Part shown: positions 1 through 8,560 of the stretch, piece after piece | Position numbering within the stretch: the first letter of the stretch is position 1 | How the letters are laid out: each line of letters starts with the position of its first letter | Source of the DNA: Synechococcus sp. WH 8020 | Lineage (GTDB): Bacteria > Cyanobacteriota > Cyanobacteriia > PCC-6307 > Cyanobiaceae | Direction: 5' to 3' | DNA length: 64,000 nt | NCBI RefSeq assembly: GCF_001040845.1 | Contig: NZ_CP011941.1 | Location: 1,435,676-1,499,675 of the forward strand | Notes under the pieces: generated by a model | Told to the model about the DNA's origin: nothing | What the model saw: only the letters and a program-made list of their open reading frames with translations | Databases searched by the model: none | Program-made: the position numbers and the translations under genes

Positions 1-1977
1 GTGCGCCTTCTGAGCGAGGACGACGCCCGCTCCCTAGCGCTTGCCCTTCAATCGTCGGATTGGAGCGTCTCCTCGGTTGAGGAAAAGCCAACGGTGCGGA
101 GGCCCGTTCCGCCGTTCACTACCAGCACGCTGCAGCAAGAATCCAATCGCAAATTGCGTCTGTCAGCGCGGGAGACGATGCGCTGCGCTCAGGGCCTGTA
201 CGAACGCGGCTACATCACCTACATGCGCACCGATTCGGTGCATCTCTCCGATCAAGCCATTTCGGCAGCGCGCAGCTGTGTGGAATCGCGCTACGGCAAG
301 GAGTATCTGAGCAAAGGGCCCAGGCAGTTCAGCACGAAGTCACGCAATGCCCAGGAAGCTCATGAGGCGATCCGACCTTCAGGTGAAAGCTTCCGAGCTC
401 CCTCCGAAACTGGCTTAGAAGGGCGTGATCTGTCCTTGTACGAGCTGATTTGGAAGCGAACAGTCGCGAGCCAAATGGCCGAAGCCCGACTCACCATGCT
501 CGCGGTGGATCTCACGGTTGGAGAAGCCGTGTTCCGCTCCAATGGAAAGCGCATTGACTTCCCGGGCTTTTTCCGCGCCTACGTCGAAGGCAGCGATGAC
601 CCTGATGCAGCTTTGGAAGGTCAGGAAGTGTTGTTGCCCGCCCTCAACGTTGGTGACTCACCCAAAGTTCATGACGTCGAAGCGCTCGGACACCAAACGC
701 AGCCACCTGCTCGCTTCAGCGAAGCTTCCCTGGTGAAAATGCTGGAGAAAGAAGGGATCGGTCGTCCTTCCACCTACGCCAGCATCATCGGCACGATTGT
801 GGATCGAGGCTATTCCTCGCTCAACAACAATTCGCTCACACCAAGCTTCACAGCCTTTGCTGTGACCGCTCTGCTGGAAGAGCACTTCCCCGATTTGGTG
901 GATACCGGATTTACGGCCCGCATGGAAACCACGTTGGATGAAATCTCCACCGGCAAAGTGCAATGGCTGCCCTATTTGGATGGATTTTTCAAAGGGGATG
1001 AAGGACTGGAGTCCTTGGTCCAAAAACGCGAGGGAGACATCGACCCGGGAGCATCACGCACGATTGACCTCGAAGGCTTGCCTTGCGTGGTCAGAATTGG
1101 ACGCTTTGGGGCTTATCTCGAATCCAAACGCGTTGGTGACGACGGAGAAGAGGAGCTCATCAAAGCAACCCTGCCCAAAGAGATCACCCCTGGTGAACTG
1201 GATCAGGAACAAGCAGAGCTCATTCTTAAGCACAAAGCGGACGGTCCAGAAGCACTCGGCGAAGATCCCGAAACAGGTGATCTCGTGTACTTGCTCTTCG
1301 GTCAGTACGGCCCCTATGTGCAGAAGGGTCAGGTCAGCGATGAGAACCCCAAGCCGAAACGGGCCTCCTTGCCAAAAGGGGTAAAGCCCGAAGATCTAAC
1401 GCTGGATGAGGCACTTGGGCTGCTGCGCTTGCCCCGTCTACTCGGCGAACATCCAGAGAGCGGAAAGGTTCAAGCTGGCTTGGGTCGCTTTGGACCCTAT
1501 GTGGTTTGGGACAAGGGAAAAGGCGAAAAGGACTATCGCTCTCTCAAGGGTGAAGACGACGTTCTTGCCGTTGGTCTGAGCCGAGCCCTGGAACTACTCG
1601 CGATGCCCAAACGCGGACGAGGTGGAAGGACGGCGCTCAAGGATCTAGGGAAACCGGAGGGAAGCGAAGAAACCGTGCAGGTGTTCGATGGCCCCTATGG
1701 CCTCTATGTCAAACAGGGAAAAGTGAACGCTTCATTGCCGGAAGGGAAAGGGGCCGAAGACATCACCTTGAAAGAAGCGATCGAGCTCCTCGAAGCAAAA
1801 GCCGCCACAAAAAAAACCACAAAGCGCAAAACCTCAACGACCAAGAGCACCAGCAAAGCCAAAAGCACAACCAAGAGCGCAAAAGCCAAACCTGCTGCCC
1901 GTAAAGCACCAGCCACGACGAAAACCGGGCGCCTTCGCGCGAGTGCAGTGCGCGTCATCCGTCCTGGAGACGCTTAA
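1..1977 (+). CDS. topA: DNA topoisomerase I, 3' part (5' end outside window)
   Basis: Type IA topoisomerase that relaxes negative supercoils by transient cleavage of one strand. The window opens inside the gene, so the first GTG is probably an internal valine codon. The active-site motif ITYMRTDS lies near residues 72-79, with the catalytic tyrosine near 74. It is followed by the family's GIGRPSTYASII segment near residue 252. The C-terminal half carries repeated topoisomerase C-terminal modules (GRFGAYLES, GQYGPYVQKG, GRFGPYVVWD, GPYGLYVKQG) and no cysteine zinc ribbons. The last ~60 residues form a Lys/Thr/Ala-rich basic tail. The stop codon overlaps the next start (TAATG). Identification is firm. 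Confidence 0.97.
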   Translation: MRLLSEDDARSLALALQSSDWSVSSVEEKPTVRRPVPPFTTSTLQQESNRKLRLSARETMRCAQGLYERGYITYMRTDSVHLSDQAISAARSCVESRYGKEYLSKGPRQFSTKSRNAQEAHEAIRPSGESFRAPSETGLEGRDLSLYELIWKRTVASQMAEARLTMLAVDLTVGEAVFRSNGKRIDFPGFFRAYVEGSDDPDAALEGQEVLLPALNVGDSPKVHDVEALGHQTQPPARFSEASLVKMLEKEGIGRPSTYASIIGTIVDRGYSSLNNNSLTPSFTAFAVTALLEEHFPDLVDTGFTARMETTLDEISTGKVQWLPYLDGFFKGDEGLESLVQKREGDIDPGASRTIDLEGLPCVVRIGRFGAYLESKRVGDDGEEELIKATLPKEITPGELDQEQAELILKHKADGPEALGEDPETGDLVYLLFGQYGPYVQKGQVSDENPKPKRASLPKGVKPEDLTLDEALGLLRLPRLLGEHPESGKVQAGLGRFGPYVVWDKGKGEKDYRSLKGEDDVLAVGLSRALELLAMPKRGRGGRTALKDLGKPEGSEETVQVFDGPYGLYVKQGKVNASLPEGKGAEDITLKEAIELLEAKAATKKTTKRKTSTTKSTSKAKSTTKSAKAKPAARKAPATTKTGRLRASAVRVIRPGDA

Positions 1978-2489
1978 TGCGCGCGCGGTGGTTGCTGATG
2001 CCGCTGCTGCTTGCCTTGCAGGCCTGCTCAGGGACAACATTTGGTCAGAAGCTGGCCGATAGCTTCGATTCACCACCAACACCAGCCGCCGCCCAGCAGT
2101 CACCAAAGACCAAGCTGGATCAGGAGCCAGCCACCGCCCTGAAGGAGCCGGAGAAAGCTGACGACCAGCGCAAAAAGGACAAGCCGGAGTTGGAGGCTGA
2201 AGCGGAGCCAACAGAAGCGGCAGAGCCGAAGACCATCAAAGAAGAGTCCACCAAAGTCCAACCAGCCAACCAAGAATCAGCACCGGTGCGCTCGATGCCC
2301 ACCGACCCTCGGCCCTACCGCATCACGATTCGATTAGCGGCCGCTGATCCTGCCGCACCGGCGGAAAGTGTCACCGATGCCTTACGTCGCGCCGGAATTG
2401 GTTTCGAAGTCGAAACAATCAAGAAAATCCCTTCGATTCCAGCCTCCAAAGCAACCACCAGTGACAGCGCAAGCGCAGGGCAGCCCTAA
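1977..2489 (+). CDS. Putative lipoprotein with acidic low-complexity middle
   Basis: A 170-residue protein of unknown function. The N-terminus has basic residues, a short Leu-rich segment and a lipobox-like LQAC with Cys17, so export and lipid anchoring are likely (inference). Residues ~35-105 are rich in Ala, Glu, Lys and Pro, suggesting a flexible spacer. The C-terminal ~60 residues look like a small folded domain (PYRITIRLAAADPA...). Its ATG overlaps the topA stop and the next gene starts 5 bp after its stop, so it is probably co-transcribed and translationally coupled. I do not recognise a named family. Confidence 0.75.
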   Translation: MRARWLLMPLLLALQACSGTTFGQKLADSFDSPPTPAAAQQSPKTKLDQEPATALKEPEKADDQRKKDKPELEAEAEPTEAAEPKTIKEESTKVQPANQESAPVRSMPTDPRPYRITIRLAAADPAAPAESVTDALRRAGIGFEVETIKKIPSIPASKATTSDSASAGQP

Positions 2490-2494
2490 ACGCA

Positions 2495-3139
2495 ATGGAA
2501 CCACGCCTCAGCCGTCGACAAGCGCTGCGCATGATGGAGGCCTCTTACCTTGCGGCGGCGGCGGCCTTGATTTGGCTGGCTCTCTATTACTTGCCGATCG
2601 GTGGAGCCCTGTTCCGTCTTGCCCTTCCGCTGCCCCTAGCGCTACTGCTGGTGCGCCGGGGCAGTCGCGCCGGGCTTGAGGGCGTCGTTGTGGCGATTTT
2701 GCTGCTGATGGTGCTCATGGGTCCTCTGCGTGGGCCCCTGATGCTGTTTCCCTATGGATTGCTGTCGCTTTGGCTGGGGTGGTGCTGGCACAAAAAAGTG
2801 AGCTGGTGGATTAGCTGGGGGCTCGGTGTCGTCATTGGCGCCGCTGGATTTCTGGTGAGGGTCGTGGCGCTGTCCTTGATGGTGGGTGAGAACCTGTGGG
2901 TGGTGATTACAAGAGCCGGCGCCGGACTCCTCGATCGCGTCCTGGAGTTGATGCAGCTGCCCCTCGCCCCTGATCTGCTGTTGGTGCAAGCCATGGCAAT
3001 CACTCTCGTCGTGGTTCAGCAGCTCGTTTACGTGCTGGCTCTCCACGCTTTGGCCTACTGGATCTTTCCCCGTCTCCAAGCTCCGATTCCTGAACCTCCC
3101 CCCCTGCTCCATGGCCTGGTCGCCCTCGACCCTCTTTGA
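2495..3139 (+). CDS. DUF2232 family membrane protein
   Basis: A 214-residue integral membrane protein with about six hydrophobic segments (for example residues ~20-55, 64-80, 84-100, 107-130 and 165-190). Composition and length fit the cyanobacterial DUF2232 (YybS-like) proteins, whose biochemical role is not established. It follows the lipoprotein gene by 5 bp and overlaps the CobT-like gene by 29 bp, so it sits inside an operon-like run. Family assignment rests on the hydrophobicity pattern and context, so it is moderately sure. Confidence 0.8.
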   Translation: MEPRLSRRQALRMMEASYLAAAAALIWLALYYLPIGGALFRLALPLPLALLLVRRGSRAGLEGVVVAILLLMVLMGPLRGPLMLFPYGLLSLWLGWCWHKKVSWWISWGLGVVIGAAGFLVRVVALSLMVGENLWVVITRAGAGLLDRVLELMQLPLAPDLLLVQAMAITLVVVQQLVYVLALHALAYWIFPRLQAPIPEPPPLLHGLVALDPL

Positions 3140-4301
3140 GCTCCCAGCGGGATGCACTCGCCTTTCGGGCCGAGCATCCGAGTATTGGGTAGGTGCAACT
3201 CACCGCTTTTGGTCCGACCCCAAACCTGCTCCGGATCTTTTATTGCTCCTGTCCTCCACTTTGACCGCCGAGGTGGAAGGCATCTCTGCAGCCGGTGCCA
3301 CCTCTGAATCACGTCGCTACACAGCCATTGCTGACGCAGAGTTGCTTCTCTATGGGCCTGCCCATCAGCCTCACTGGCCTTTACCGCCTCTGCCCGCAGG
3401 CGTCTCGCCAGCGTTGATCAGTTGGGTTGCTGCGGAGGCCCTCCAGATTCAGCCCTGGGTGGGATCGATTGGACTGTCAAAGATGCCTCCCTTCGCTCAT
3501 CTGCGTTTTGAGGATCCGCAGCTCGGTCCAGCCGAATGCCTCAGCTCCGGACACTCCATGACGCCGAAACGAGTCCTCCAGCTGCTCAACAAAGGCCAAC
3601 GGTTCGGTAAGCGTTTGCGACACCCACTCGTCCTTGCCGAATGTGTCCCCGGAGGAACCACCACAGCGTTAGCCGTTCTTCGTGGTCTTGGACTACCCGC
3701 CAATGACCTGATCAGCGGAAGTGCCATCCATCCACCGATGGCCTTGAAACGACAACTTGTGCGTCAGGGGCTGCAATCCGCAGAGCTCAGCGCCATCCCC
3801 TCGGCGCAGGAGGTTCTAGCTGCCGTGGGAGATCCTTTTCAGGCCTTTGCAACCGGGTTACTGATTGGATCCCTCTCGAGCGGTGAACCCCTCCTCTTAG
3901 CTGGGGGAAGTCAGATGGCTGCCGTGCTGGCACTCGCCCTGAGCATGGTGTCGGCCCGAGAGCGCCGCTTGCTGTCCAATCAAGTGCTGATTGGCACAAC
4001 GGCCTGGTTGGCTGGGGAAGTGCTGACGCCAACCGGAAACAAGCGCGCATCACTGGTCGAGCTGCTGGCATTAATGGAGGATCATTTCGCCGTTTCCATC
4101 TCTGCACTGGCGAGTGGTCTGCGCTTTCGCAACAGTCGACACCTCTCGCTGCGTGACTACGAGCTCGGTCATGTCAAAGAGGGGGTGGGTGCCGGTGGTC
4201 TTGCATTGCTGGCGCAGCTGCGTGGACTGTCTCTAGACCGCATCAGCCAGGACTGTGACAAGGCCATGGATCAATTGCTCGAATCCAAGCTCAAACCCTA
4301 G
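3111..4301 (+). CDS. CobT-like nicotinate-nucleotide phosphoribosyltransferase
   Basis: A 396-residue protein of the branch of nicotinate-nucleotide:dimethylbenzimidazole phosphoribosyltransferase-like proteins found in cyanobacteria. This branch is distinct from the ~350-residue E. coli CobT. Visible hallmarks are GHSMTPKRVLQLL (near 147), the Gly/Thr-rich substrate loop ECVPGGTTTALAVLRGLG (near 182), a second Gly-rich stretch LLAGGSQMAAVLALA (near 262) and a C-terminal GVGAGGLALLAQL. The family makes alpha-ribazole phosphate for the lower ligand of cobalamin. Marine Synechococcus make pseudocobalamin, so the substrate here may be a different base (inference). The gene overlaps the DUF2232 gene by 29 bp. 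Confidence 0.85.
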   Translation: MAWSPSTLFELPAGCTRLSGRASEYWVGATHRFWSDPKPAPDLLLLLSSTLTAEVEGISAAGATSESRRYTAIADAELLLYGPAHQPHWPLPPLPAGVSPALISWVAAEALQIQPWVGSIGLSKMPPFAHLRFEDPQLGPAECLSSGHSMTPKRVLQLLNKGQRFGKRLRHPLVLAECVPGGTTTALAVLRGLGLPANDLISGSAIHPPMALKRQLVRQGLQSAELSAIPSAQEVLAAVGDPFQAFATGLLIGSLSSGEPLLLAGGSQMAAVLALALSMVSARERRLLSNQVLIGTTAWLAGEVLTPTGNKRASLVELLALMEDHFAVSISALASGLRFRNSRHLSLRDYELGHVKEGVGAGGLALLAQLRGLSLDRISQDCDKAMDQLLESKLKP

Positions 4302-4337
4302 AAATCCCTAGGGAATCCAGCCCCGTAAGGTTTGAGA

Positions 4338-5348
4338 ATGATCGGCCCATCTGCTCAGCCCGTTTCGTTTCGCAGGCGACAACTGCTTCAGGCCGGCTGC
4401 ATAGCAAGCCTGTCATGGCTCGCCGGCTGTGCGCGATCCAATGGTTCACCTGTCTTGCGGGCCCCAACAAAGAGCCTGCCTGCACTGTGGCAAAAGCAAC
4501 TCAAGTCTCCGTGGCGCATTACAGAGCTGAAAGCCATCAACGGCTCCGCACCCCCCTGGCTGTCATCCACCGATCTGCTCACGATTGGGGATGGTTGGTT
4601 ATCGAGTCTCAACCCAAGATCGTTTCAAGCGATTGATGCCGCTCCTGTTCAAGCGCAATTAGGGCCTTCAGCAGATCAGTTTCTCTCTGAATTGCCTACA
4701 GCCTGGAAAGGCAAAATTTTGCCTGTGGGCGTCAGCCCCTGGGTAATGCTTTTTCGAGGAGAACCGGCCCTTCAAAAGCAAGCAGCCAACAGCTGGAAGG
4801 TGCTGCTGGATCCAGATTTCAAAGGCAAAGTCCTCTTACCGTCGAGCCCACGACTGGTGATGTCGCTTGCAGCGCACATGGAGACCCCTGATGCGCTGCG
4901 CCGCCTCAGACAGGCAGCCATCAGTTTTGATGATCGACATGCCCTCAACTGGTTGCTGCAAGGGGATGCACAGGTGGCTGTCCTGCCTCTGCAACGGTGC
5001 ATGGGAGCGCTCCTTCGAGACCAAAGGCTGCATGCTGTGCTGCCTGAGAACGGTGCGCCTCTGAACTGGACTCTGATGCTGCGCCCAAGCTCAAGCAAAG
5101 AGCCCTTACCGCAAGCTTGGGTCGAAAAAGCCTGGGAAGAACCACTGCTCAGTCGGTTGCTCTCTGCAGGATGGGTCCCCCCCTTGGCTCGCTCAGATGT
5201 CAGCACTGCAATGTCGCGGGTGCCAACAAGGCTTCGCTCCCTCGTCCTTCCTTCCAACGAGATCTGGGAGCGCTGCTGGAATCTTGCCCCTCTGGATCCG
5301 TCAGAGCAGGACGGTCTGAAAGCCAAGTGGAATGACTTAGCCCCATAA
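4338..5348 (+). CDS. Extracellular solute-binding lipoprotein (spermidine/putrescine- or iron-type)
   Basis: A 336-residue periplasmic binding protein-like sequence. The ATG at 4338 is chosen over a TTG two codons upstream. The N-terminus combines an arginine cluster (FRRRQLL, residues 11-17), a hydrophobic stretch and a lipobox LAGC with Cys31, suggesting a Tat- or Sec-exported lipoprotein. The body resembles class II substrate-binding proteins (GKVLLPSSPRLVMSLA, DAQVAVLPLQRC). No permease or ATPase gene adjoins it, so substrate and partners are unknown. Its 3' end overlaps the convergent aldo-keto reductase gene by 12 bp. Confidence 0.75.
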   Translation: MIGPSAQPVSFRRRQLLQAGCIASLSWLAGCARSNGSPVLRAPTKSLPALWQKQLKSPWRITELKAINGSAPPWLSSTDLLTIGDGWLSSLNPRSFQAIDAAPVQAQLGPSADQFLSELPTAWKGKILPVGVSPWVMLFRGEPALQKQAANSWKVLLDPDFKGKVLLPSSPRLVMSLAAHMETPDALRRLRQAAISFDDRHALNWLLQGDAQVAVLPLQRCMGALLRDQRLHAVLPENGAPLNWTLMLRPSSSKEPLPQAWVEKAWEEPLLSRLLSAGWVPPLARSDVSTAMSRVPTRLRSLVLPSNEIWERCWNLAPLDPSEQDGLKAKWNDLAP

Positions 5349-6494
5349 ACGTCGTCGAGGGGCCGCAGCCAAAAGCTGATGGGTCTCCGCCAACAGATCA
5401 GGAATCGCCAGTTGATGGGGACATCGGGGAAGGCAATCCCCACAGGTCTCACAGCCTTCGGCATTGACCTCCTCCCACCAGTGGCCAGCGCGCCCAATCA
5501 AGTTGTAACGCTCTTCCGTGAACTCCTTAAGGTGATGACCGAGCCTTAGGTTGCGCAGTCGCAGCAGCTCAGGGATGGGAACCTCCTGCGGACAGGGGAG
5601 ACAGGCTCTGCATTGATGGCAAAGCGTTTCACCAAGCCGCTGTTGACGCAAACGTTCCAAACGGGTCAAAGCGGTCTGTTCTGCAGGGGTGAGAGCCCCA
5701 TCGCTGCTGGCCATGGAGGCGGCAAGGTTGAGATCGGCCGGGCTGTTGGCCCCGACCATCAGGGTGCTTATCCCAGCAGCCAAGAGGTAGCGGTAAGCCA
5801 GAGCCAAGGGTTCCCAGGGCTGGCAATCTGCCCTTAGCAATGAGCTTGGTGCTTGCAAGCGTCCACCCTTATCCGCAGGGGAGATTGCCATGACTCCCAT
5901 TCCTGCACCGAGCGCTTGCAATGCCAAGGGGAGCCGTGCTGGATCCAAAAGATGCAGATGGAGGCTGCAGAACTGAAAGCGACCAGTTGAGATCGCACGA
6001 GCGATCAGTGAATTAGGGCCATGGCTACTGAAACCAACTTGACCCACAAGCCCAGATCTCAGGGCCCATTCCAAAAGCCTGGCTCCATCCCCGTCGATCG
6101 CCCAATGCAGGTGGTCCTCGCGGTTTAGACCATGGACCGCCAGGCCATGCAAAAAGGGGCGTCCCAACCGTTCCAGGCACGCAGATAAGGCGCGTTTCCC
6201 TTGTTCCAAAGAGAGCCCTGGAAGGAGTTTGCTGGTGATTAACCATCCCCCCTCAGGGGCAATCCCTTCTCGAGCCAACTGATCTAAGGACTGCCCCAAA
6301 AAGGTTTCAGCAGGGCCATAGGCGGGTGCCGTCTCGAGGTGGTTGATCCCAGCGGCATGGGCGGCCCGCACAACGGCAACCATTTGCTCGCGGTCTTTCA
6401 AAGCACGCATCGTCCCCAGCGTGAACAAGCTCACTTCCGGACCCGTCCCAAAGGCGCGACGAACCCCAACACCAGCCAAAGGCTCTGTTGTCAT
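5337..6494 (-). CDS. Aldo/keto reductase with C-terminal ferredoxin domain
   Basis: A 385-residue oxidoreductase. Residues ~10-285 form an aldo-keto reductase barrel, with ETAPAYG near residue 55 holding the likely catalytic tyrosine. The C-terminal ~90 residues carry two four-cysteine motifs, CHQCRACLPCP and CETCGDCLPRCP, which should bind two 4Fe-4S clusters. This domain order is common in bacterial AKR-ferredoxin proteins. Natural substrates are unknown. Its stop overlaps the binding-protein gene tail-to-tail by 12 bp, and its start overlaps the nuclease gene by 4 bp. Confidence 0.9.
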   Translation of the reverse strand: MTTEPLAGVGVRRAFGTGPEVSLFTLGTMRALKDREQMVAVVRAAHAAGINHLETAPAYGPAETFLGQSLDQLAREGIAPEGGWLITSKLLPGLSLEQGKRALSACLERLGRPFLHGLAVHGLNREDHLHWAIDGDGARLLEWALRSGLVGQVGFSSHGPNSLIARAISTGRFQFCSLHLHLLDPARLPLALQALGAGMGVMAISPADKGGRLQAPSSLLRADCQPWEPLALAYRYLLAAGISTLMVGANSPADLNLAASMASSDGALTPAEQTALTRLERLRQQRLGETLCHQCRACLPCPQEVPIPELLRLRNLRLGHHLKEFTEERYNLIGRAGHWWEEVNAEGCETCGDCLPRCPHQLAIPDLLAETHQLLAAAPRRRLWG

Positions 6495-7084
6495 CGCGAA
6501 GTGTCGTCATCCGTTTCTTCGTCCTTGGGATGTCTCGACTGAAGGTGGCGAACCATGGCTGCAGGACTTATCTCATCTAAAAATCGACGAAACTCGTTTC
6601 GATCCTCTGCATCCGCTTCAGCATCCACCGCGATCGAGGCCTCAGCGACCACTTCCTCCAACATCCAAATGCTGCTGCCCGTTCGGATCGCAAGCGCAAT
6701 GGCATCACTGGGCCTGGCATCAATATCGAGGAGCTCTTCTCTCACCTCGTTCTCTTCAAGCGGCTCAACGTCTGAAGGGTCTTCGATCTCGTCGCTTGGC
6801 TCGTCATGACTGAGTTTCAAGACAGCGCGAAAGGTGCTGTCTTCAATCGCATGAATGATGACCCGTTCAAGATGAAGGTCACCAGCCGCCAACAAGCGCA
6901 CCATCAAGTCATGGCTTAAGGGGCGAGGAGATGGCTCTCCATTCAATCCAGCCATGATGTTGTGTGCCTGGGCCTGATCGATCCAGATCGGCACTTGTCG
7001 CCGTCGCGATGGATCTCGAAGCAACACGATCGGACTTCGGCTCGCGGCATCCAGCGCAATCCCGATCACGCTCATTTCAACCAT
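6491..7084 (-). CDS. Bifunctional nuclease family protein (DUF151)
   Basis: A 197-residue protein from the ATG at 7084, giving the family-typical start MVEMSVIGIALDAASRSP. An upstream in-frame ATG at 7129 would add 15 residues. The core motif VPIWIDQAQAHNIMAGL and the later DARPSDAIALAIRTGSSIWM are classic for the BFN/DUF151 fold, members of which have been reported to have RNase and DNase activity. An acidic insert (DEPSDEIEDPSDVEPLEEN) precedes the second motif. The gene diverges from riboflavin synthase with about 60 bp between starts, and its 3' end overlaps the reductase start. Confidence 0.9.
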   Translation of the reverse strand: MVEMSVIGIALDAASRSPIVLLRDPSRRRQVPIWIDQAQAHNIMAGLNGEPSPRPLSHDLMVRLLAAGDLHLERVIIHAIEDSTFRAVLKLSHDEPSDEIEDPSDVEPLEENEVREELLDIDARPSDAIALAIRTGSSIWMLEEVVAEASIAVDAEADAEDRNEFRRFLDEISPAAMVRHLQSRHPKDEETDDDTSR

Positions 7085-7143
7085 CGACGGCTCTCCCCCC
7101 CCTTCCTCGATTATGACCAGGGAACTCACGCTGAATGCACAGC

Positions 7144-7806
7144 ATGTTCACAGGTCTGGTGCAAGCTGTTGGGCGGATTGAGCGACGCGGCAGTGGCCTT
7201 GTGGTGAGTGGCTGCTCTCCGTTCGCTCCCCTTCAGCTGGGAGACAGCGTTGCTGTAGATGGGGTTTGTCTCACGGTGGCGGAACTGGTCGGTGATGGGT
7301 TTCTCGCCAATGTCAGCGAGGAAACGCTGCAACGCAGCACCCTCGGACGCAAGGCCTCTACAGGTGGTTCAGTCAATTTGGAGCCAGCCCTGCGCTTGTC
7401 CGATCGCCTTGGCGGACATCTCGTGAGTGGTCATGTGGACAGCATCGGCGAGGTGGTGGCCATCGAAGCCCTAAGCCAATCATGGAACCTCGAGCTGCGC
7501 TGGCGAGATGCCGCCTATGGCCGGTACATCTGTGAAAAAGCCAGTGTTGCCGTCAATGGCATCAGCCTCACAGTCGCTGGGTGCTCTGATGCTGGTGCGC
7601 GATTTTGGATCGCCGTGATTCCACACACCTGGATGGCAACAGCATTGCGCGATCTCGCAGCAGGGGATGAGGTGAATTTAGAAATCGATCTTCTCGCTCG
7701 ATATACGGAACGCTTGCTCGGCCACGCGCGCGAGGGAGCTTCAACCGCCCCGAAGAACGAGGCGTCTCTGAGCTCTGAATGGCTCGCCTCTCACGGTTGG
7801 AGCTGA
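7144..7806 (+). CDS. ribE: Riboflavin synthase alpha chain
   Basis: A 220-residue enzyme converting two 6,7-dimethyl-8-ribityllumazine molecules to riboflavin. The start is the ATG at 7144, giving the invariant MFTGLVQ N-terminus. Two lumazine-binding repeats are visible: the first with SVAVDGVCLTV and HLVSGHVDS, the second with ASVAVNGISLTV and FWIAVIPHT. Length matches the family. The 3' end lies inside a threefold 13-bp tandem repeat that contains the stop codon. The gene diverges from the nuclease gene. Confidence 0.96.
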   Translation: MFTGLVQAVGRIERRGSGLVVSGCSPFAPLQLGDSVAVDGVCLTVAELVGDGFLANVSEETLQRSTLGRKASTGGSVNLEPALRLSDRLGGHLVSGHVDSIGEVVAIEALSQSWNLELRWRDAAYGRYICEKASVAVNGISLTVAGCSDAGARFWIAVIPHTWMATALRDLAAGDEVNLEIDLLARYTERLLGHAREGASTAPKNEASLSSEWLASHGWS

Positions 7807-7832
7807 CGGTTGGAGCTGACGGTTGGAGCTGA
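7794..7832 (+). repeat. Three tandem copies of a 13-bp unit over the ribE stop codon
   Basis: The unit CGGTTGGAGCTGA occurs three times in perfect tandem at 7794-7806, 7807-7819 and 7820-7832. The TGA ending the first copy is the ribE stop. Because 13 is not a multiple of three, each extra unit changes frame downstream. It looks like recent slippage duplication of the gene end. Confidence 0.95.
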
Positions 7833-7905
7833 GGGAACATCACAAAAACGGGACAGATCTTGGGGGAATCAATACCTTTCGAGAGTTGTCTCTTTTACAA
7901 ATTTC

Positions 7906-8496
7906 ATGACCATGGACGATCGTCCCGATTCCATCGGGACTTTTCAAGCTTTCGCCATCGCGGAAGGGATTCTGCTGATCATCTTGGGCGTCCTGGCCCT
8001 GATCTTTCCAGTGCTGGCCTCCGTATGGGTCACTGGTGTGATCGCCGTTGTCTTTCTCGTTGGAGGTGTGGTTGGTTGGATCAGCAATCTTGCCCGCTCC
8101 AAACGCATGGGGCGCTGGATTTGCTTCTGGCGATTAGTTGTATCAACCCTGTTCATCGTTGCGGGTGCTTCGATGATCAGCAATTTCCGAAGTCCTGCAG
8201 ACGCCGCTGGCCAGGTGGCAGCACTTTCGCTCGCGATTGGAATCGTCTTTCTAGTGGAGGGTGTTGTTGCCTTTTTCAACGGTCTGTCTCACAGCAACCG
8301 TCCTGGAGCGGGCTGGGCCATTGCCAATGGCGTCATCACCTTCATCCTTGGCCTGCTGATCGTGACGCTGAAGTTCTGGGGCTTGCTGTGGGTACTCGGC
8401 GTGCTTGTAGGCATCAGTTTCCTGTTCAGCGGCATTGATCTGATTGCCCTGAGCTCAACCATTCCCAAGGATCAAGACCCACCAGCTGCTGCTTGA
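7906..8496 (+). CDS. DUF308/HdeD-like membrane protein
   Basis: A 196-residue integral membrane protein starting at the ATG at 7906 (a second ATG lies at 7912). About six transmembrane helices arranged as pairs are visible, including AEGILLIILGVLALIFPVL and GVITFILGLLIVTLKFWGLL. This pattern is typical of the DUF308 family containing E. coli HdeD, a stress-linked membrane protein. Specific function here is unknown. It is followed by a hairpin between it and the convergent cyAbrB gene. Confidence 0.85.
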   Translation: MTMDDRPDSIGTFQAFAIAEGILLIILGVLALIFPVLASVWVTGVIAVVFLVGGVVGWISNLARSKRMGRWICFWRLVVSTLFIVAGASMISNFRSPADAAGQVAALSLAIGIVFLVEGVVAFFNGLSHSNRPGAGWAIANGVITFILGLLIVTLKFWGLLWVLGVLVGISFLFSGIDLIALSSTIPKDQDPPAAA

Positions 8497-8532
8497 TCAA
8501 CTCGCAGTCAGTGTCTTAAGACCAGTCGTCTC

Positions 8533-8560
8533 AAGGGCCCGGGGCTCAACCTGGGTCCTT
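8533..8560 (+). terminator. Hairpin between DUF308 gene and cyAbrB
   Basis: An imperfect 11-bp stem (8533-8543 pairing 8550-8560, two G-T wobbles) followed by TTGTTGTGTCTT. It sits between convergent genes and probably terminates the plus-strand transcript. The T-run is weak. Confidence 0.5.
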
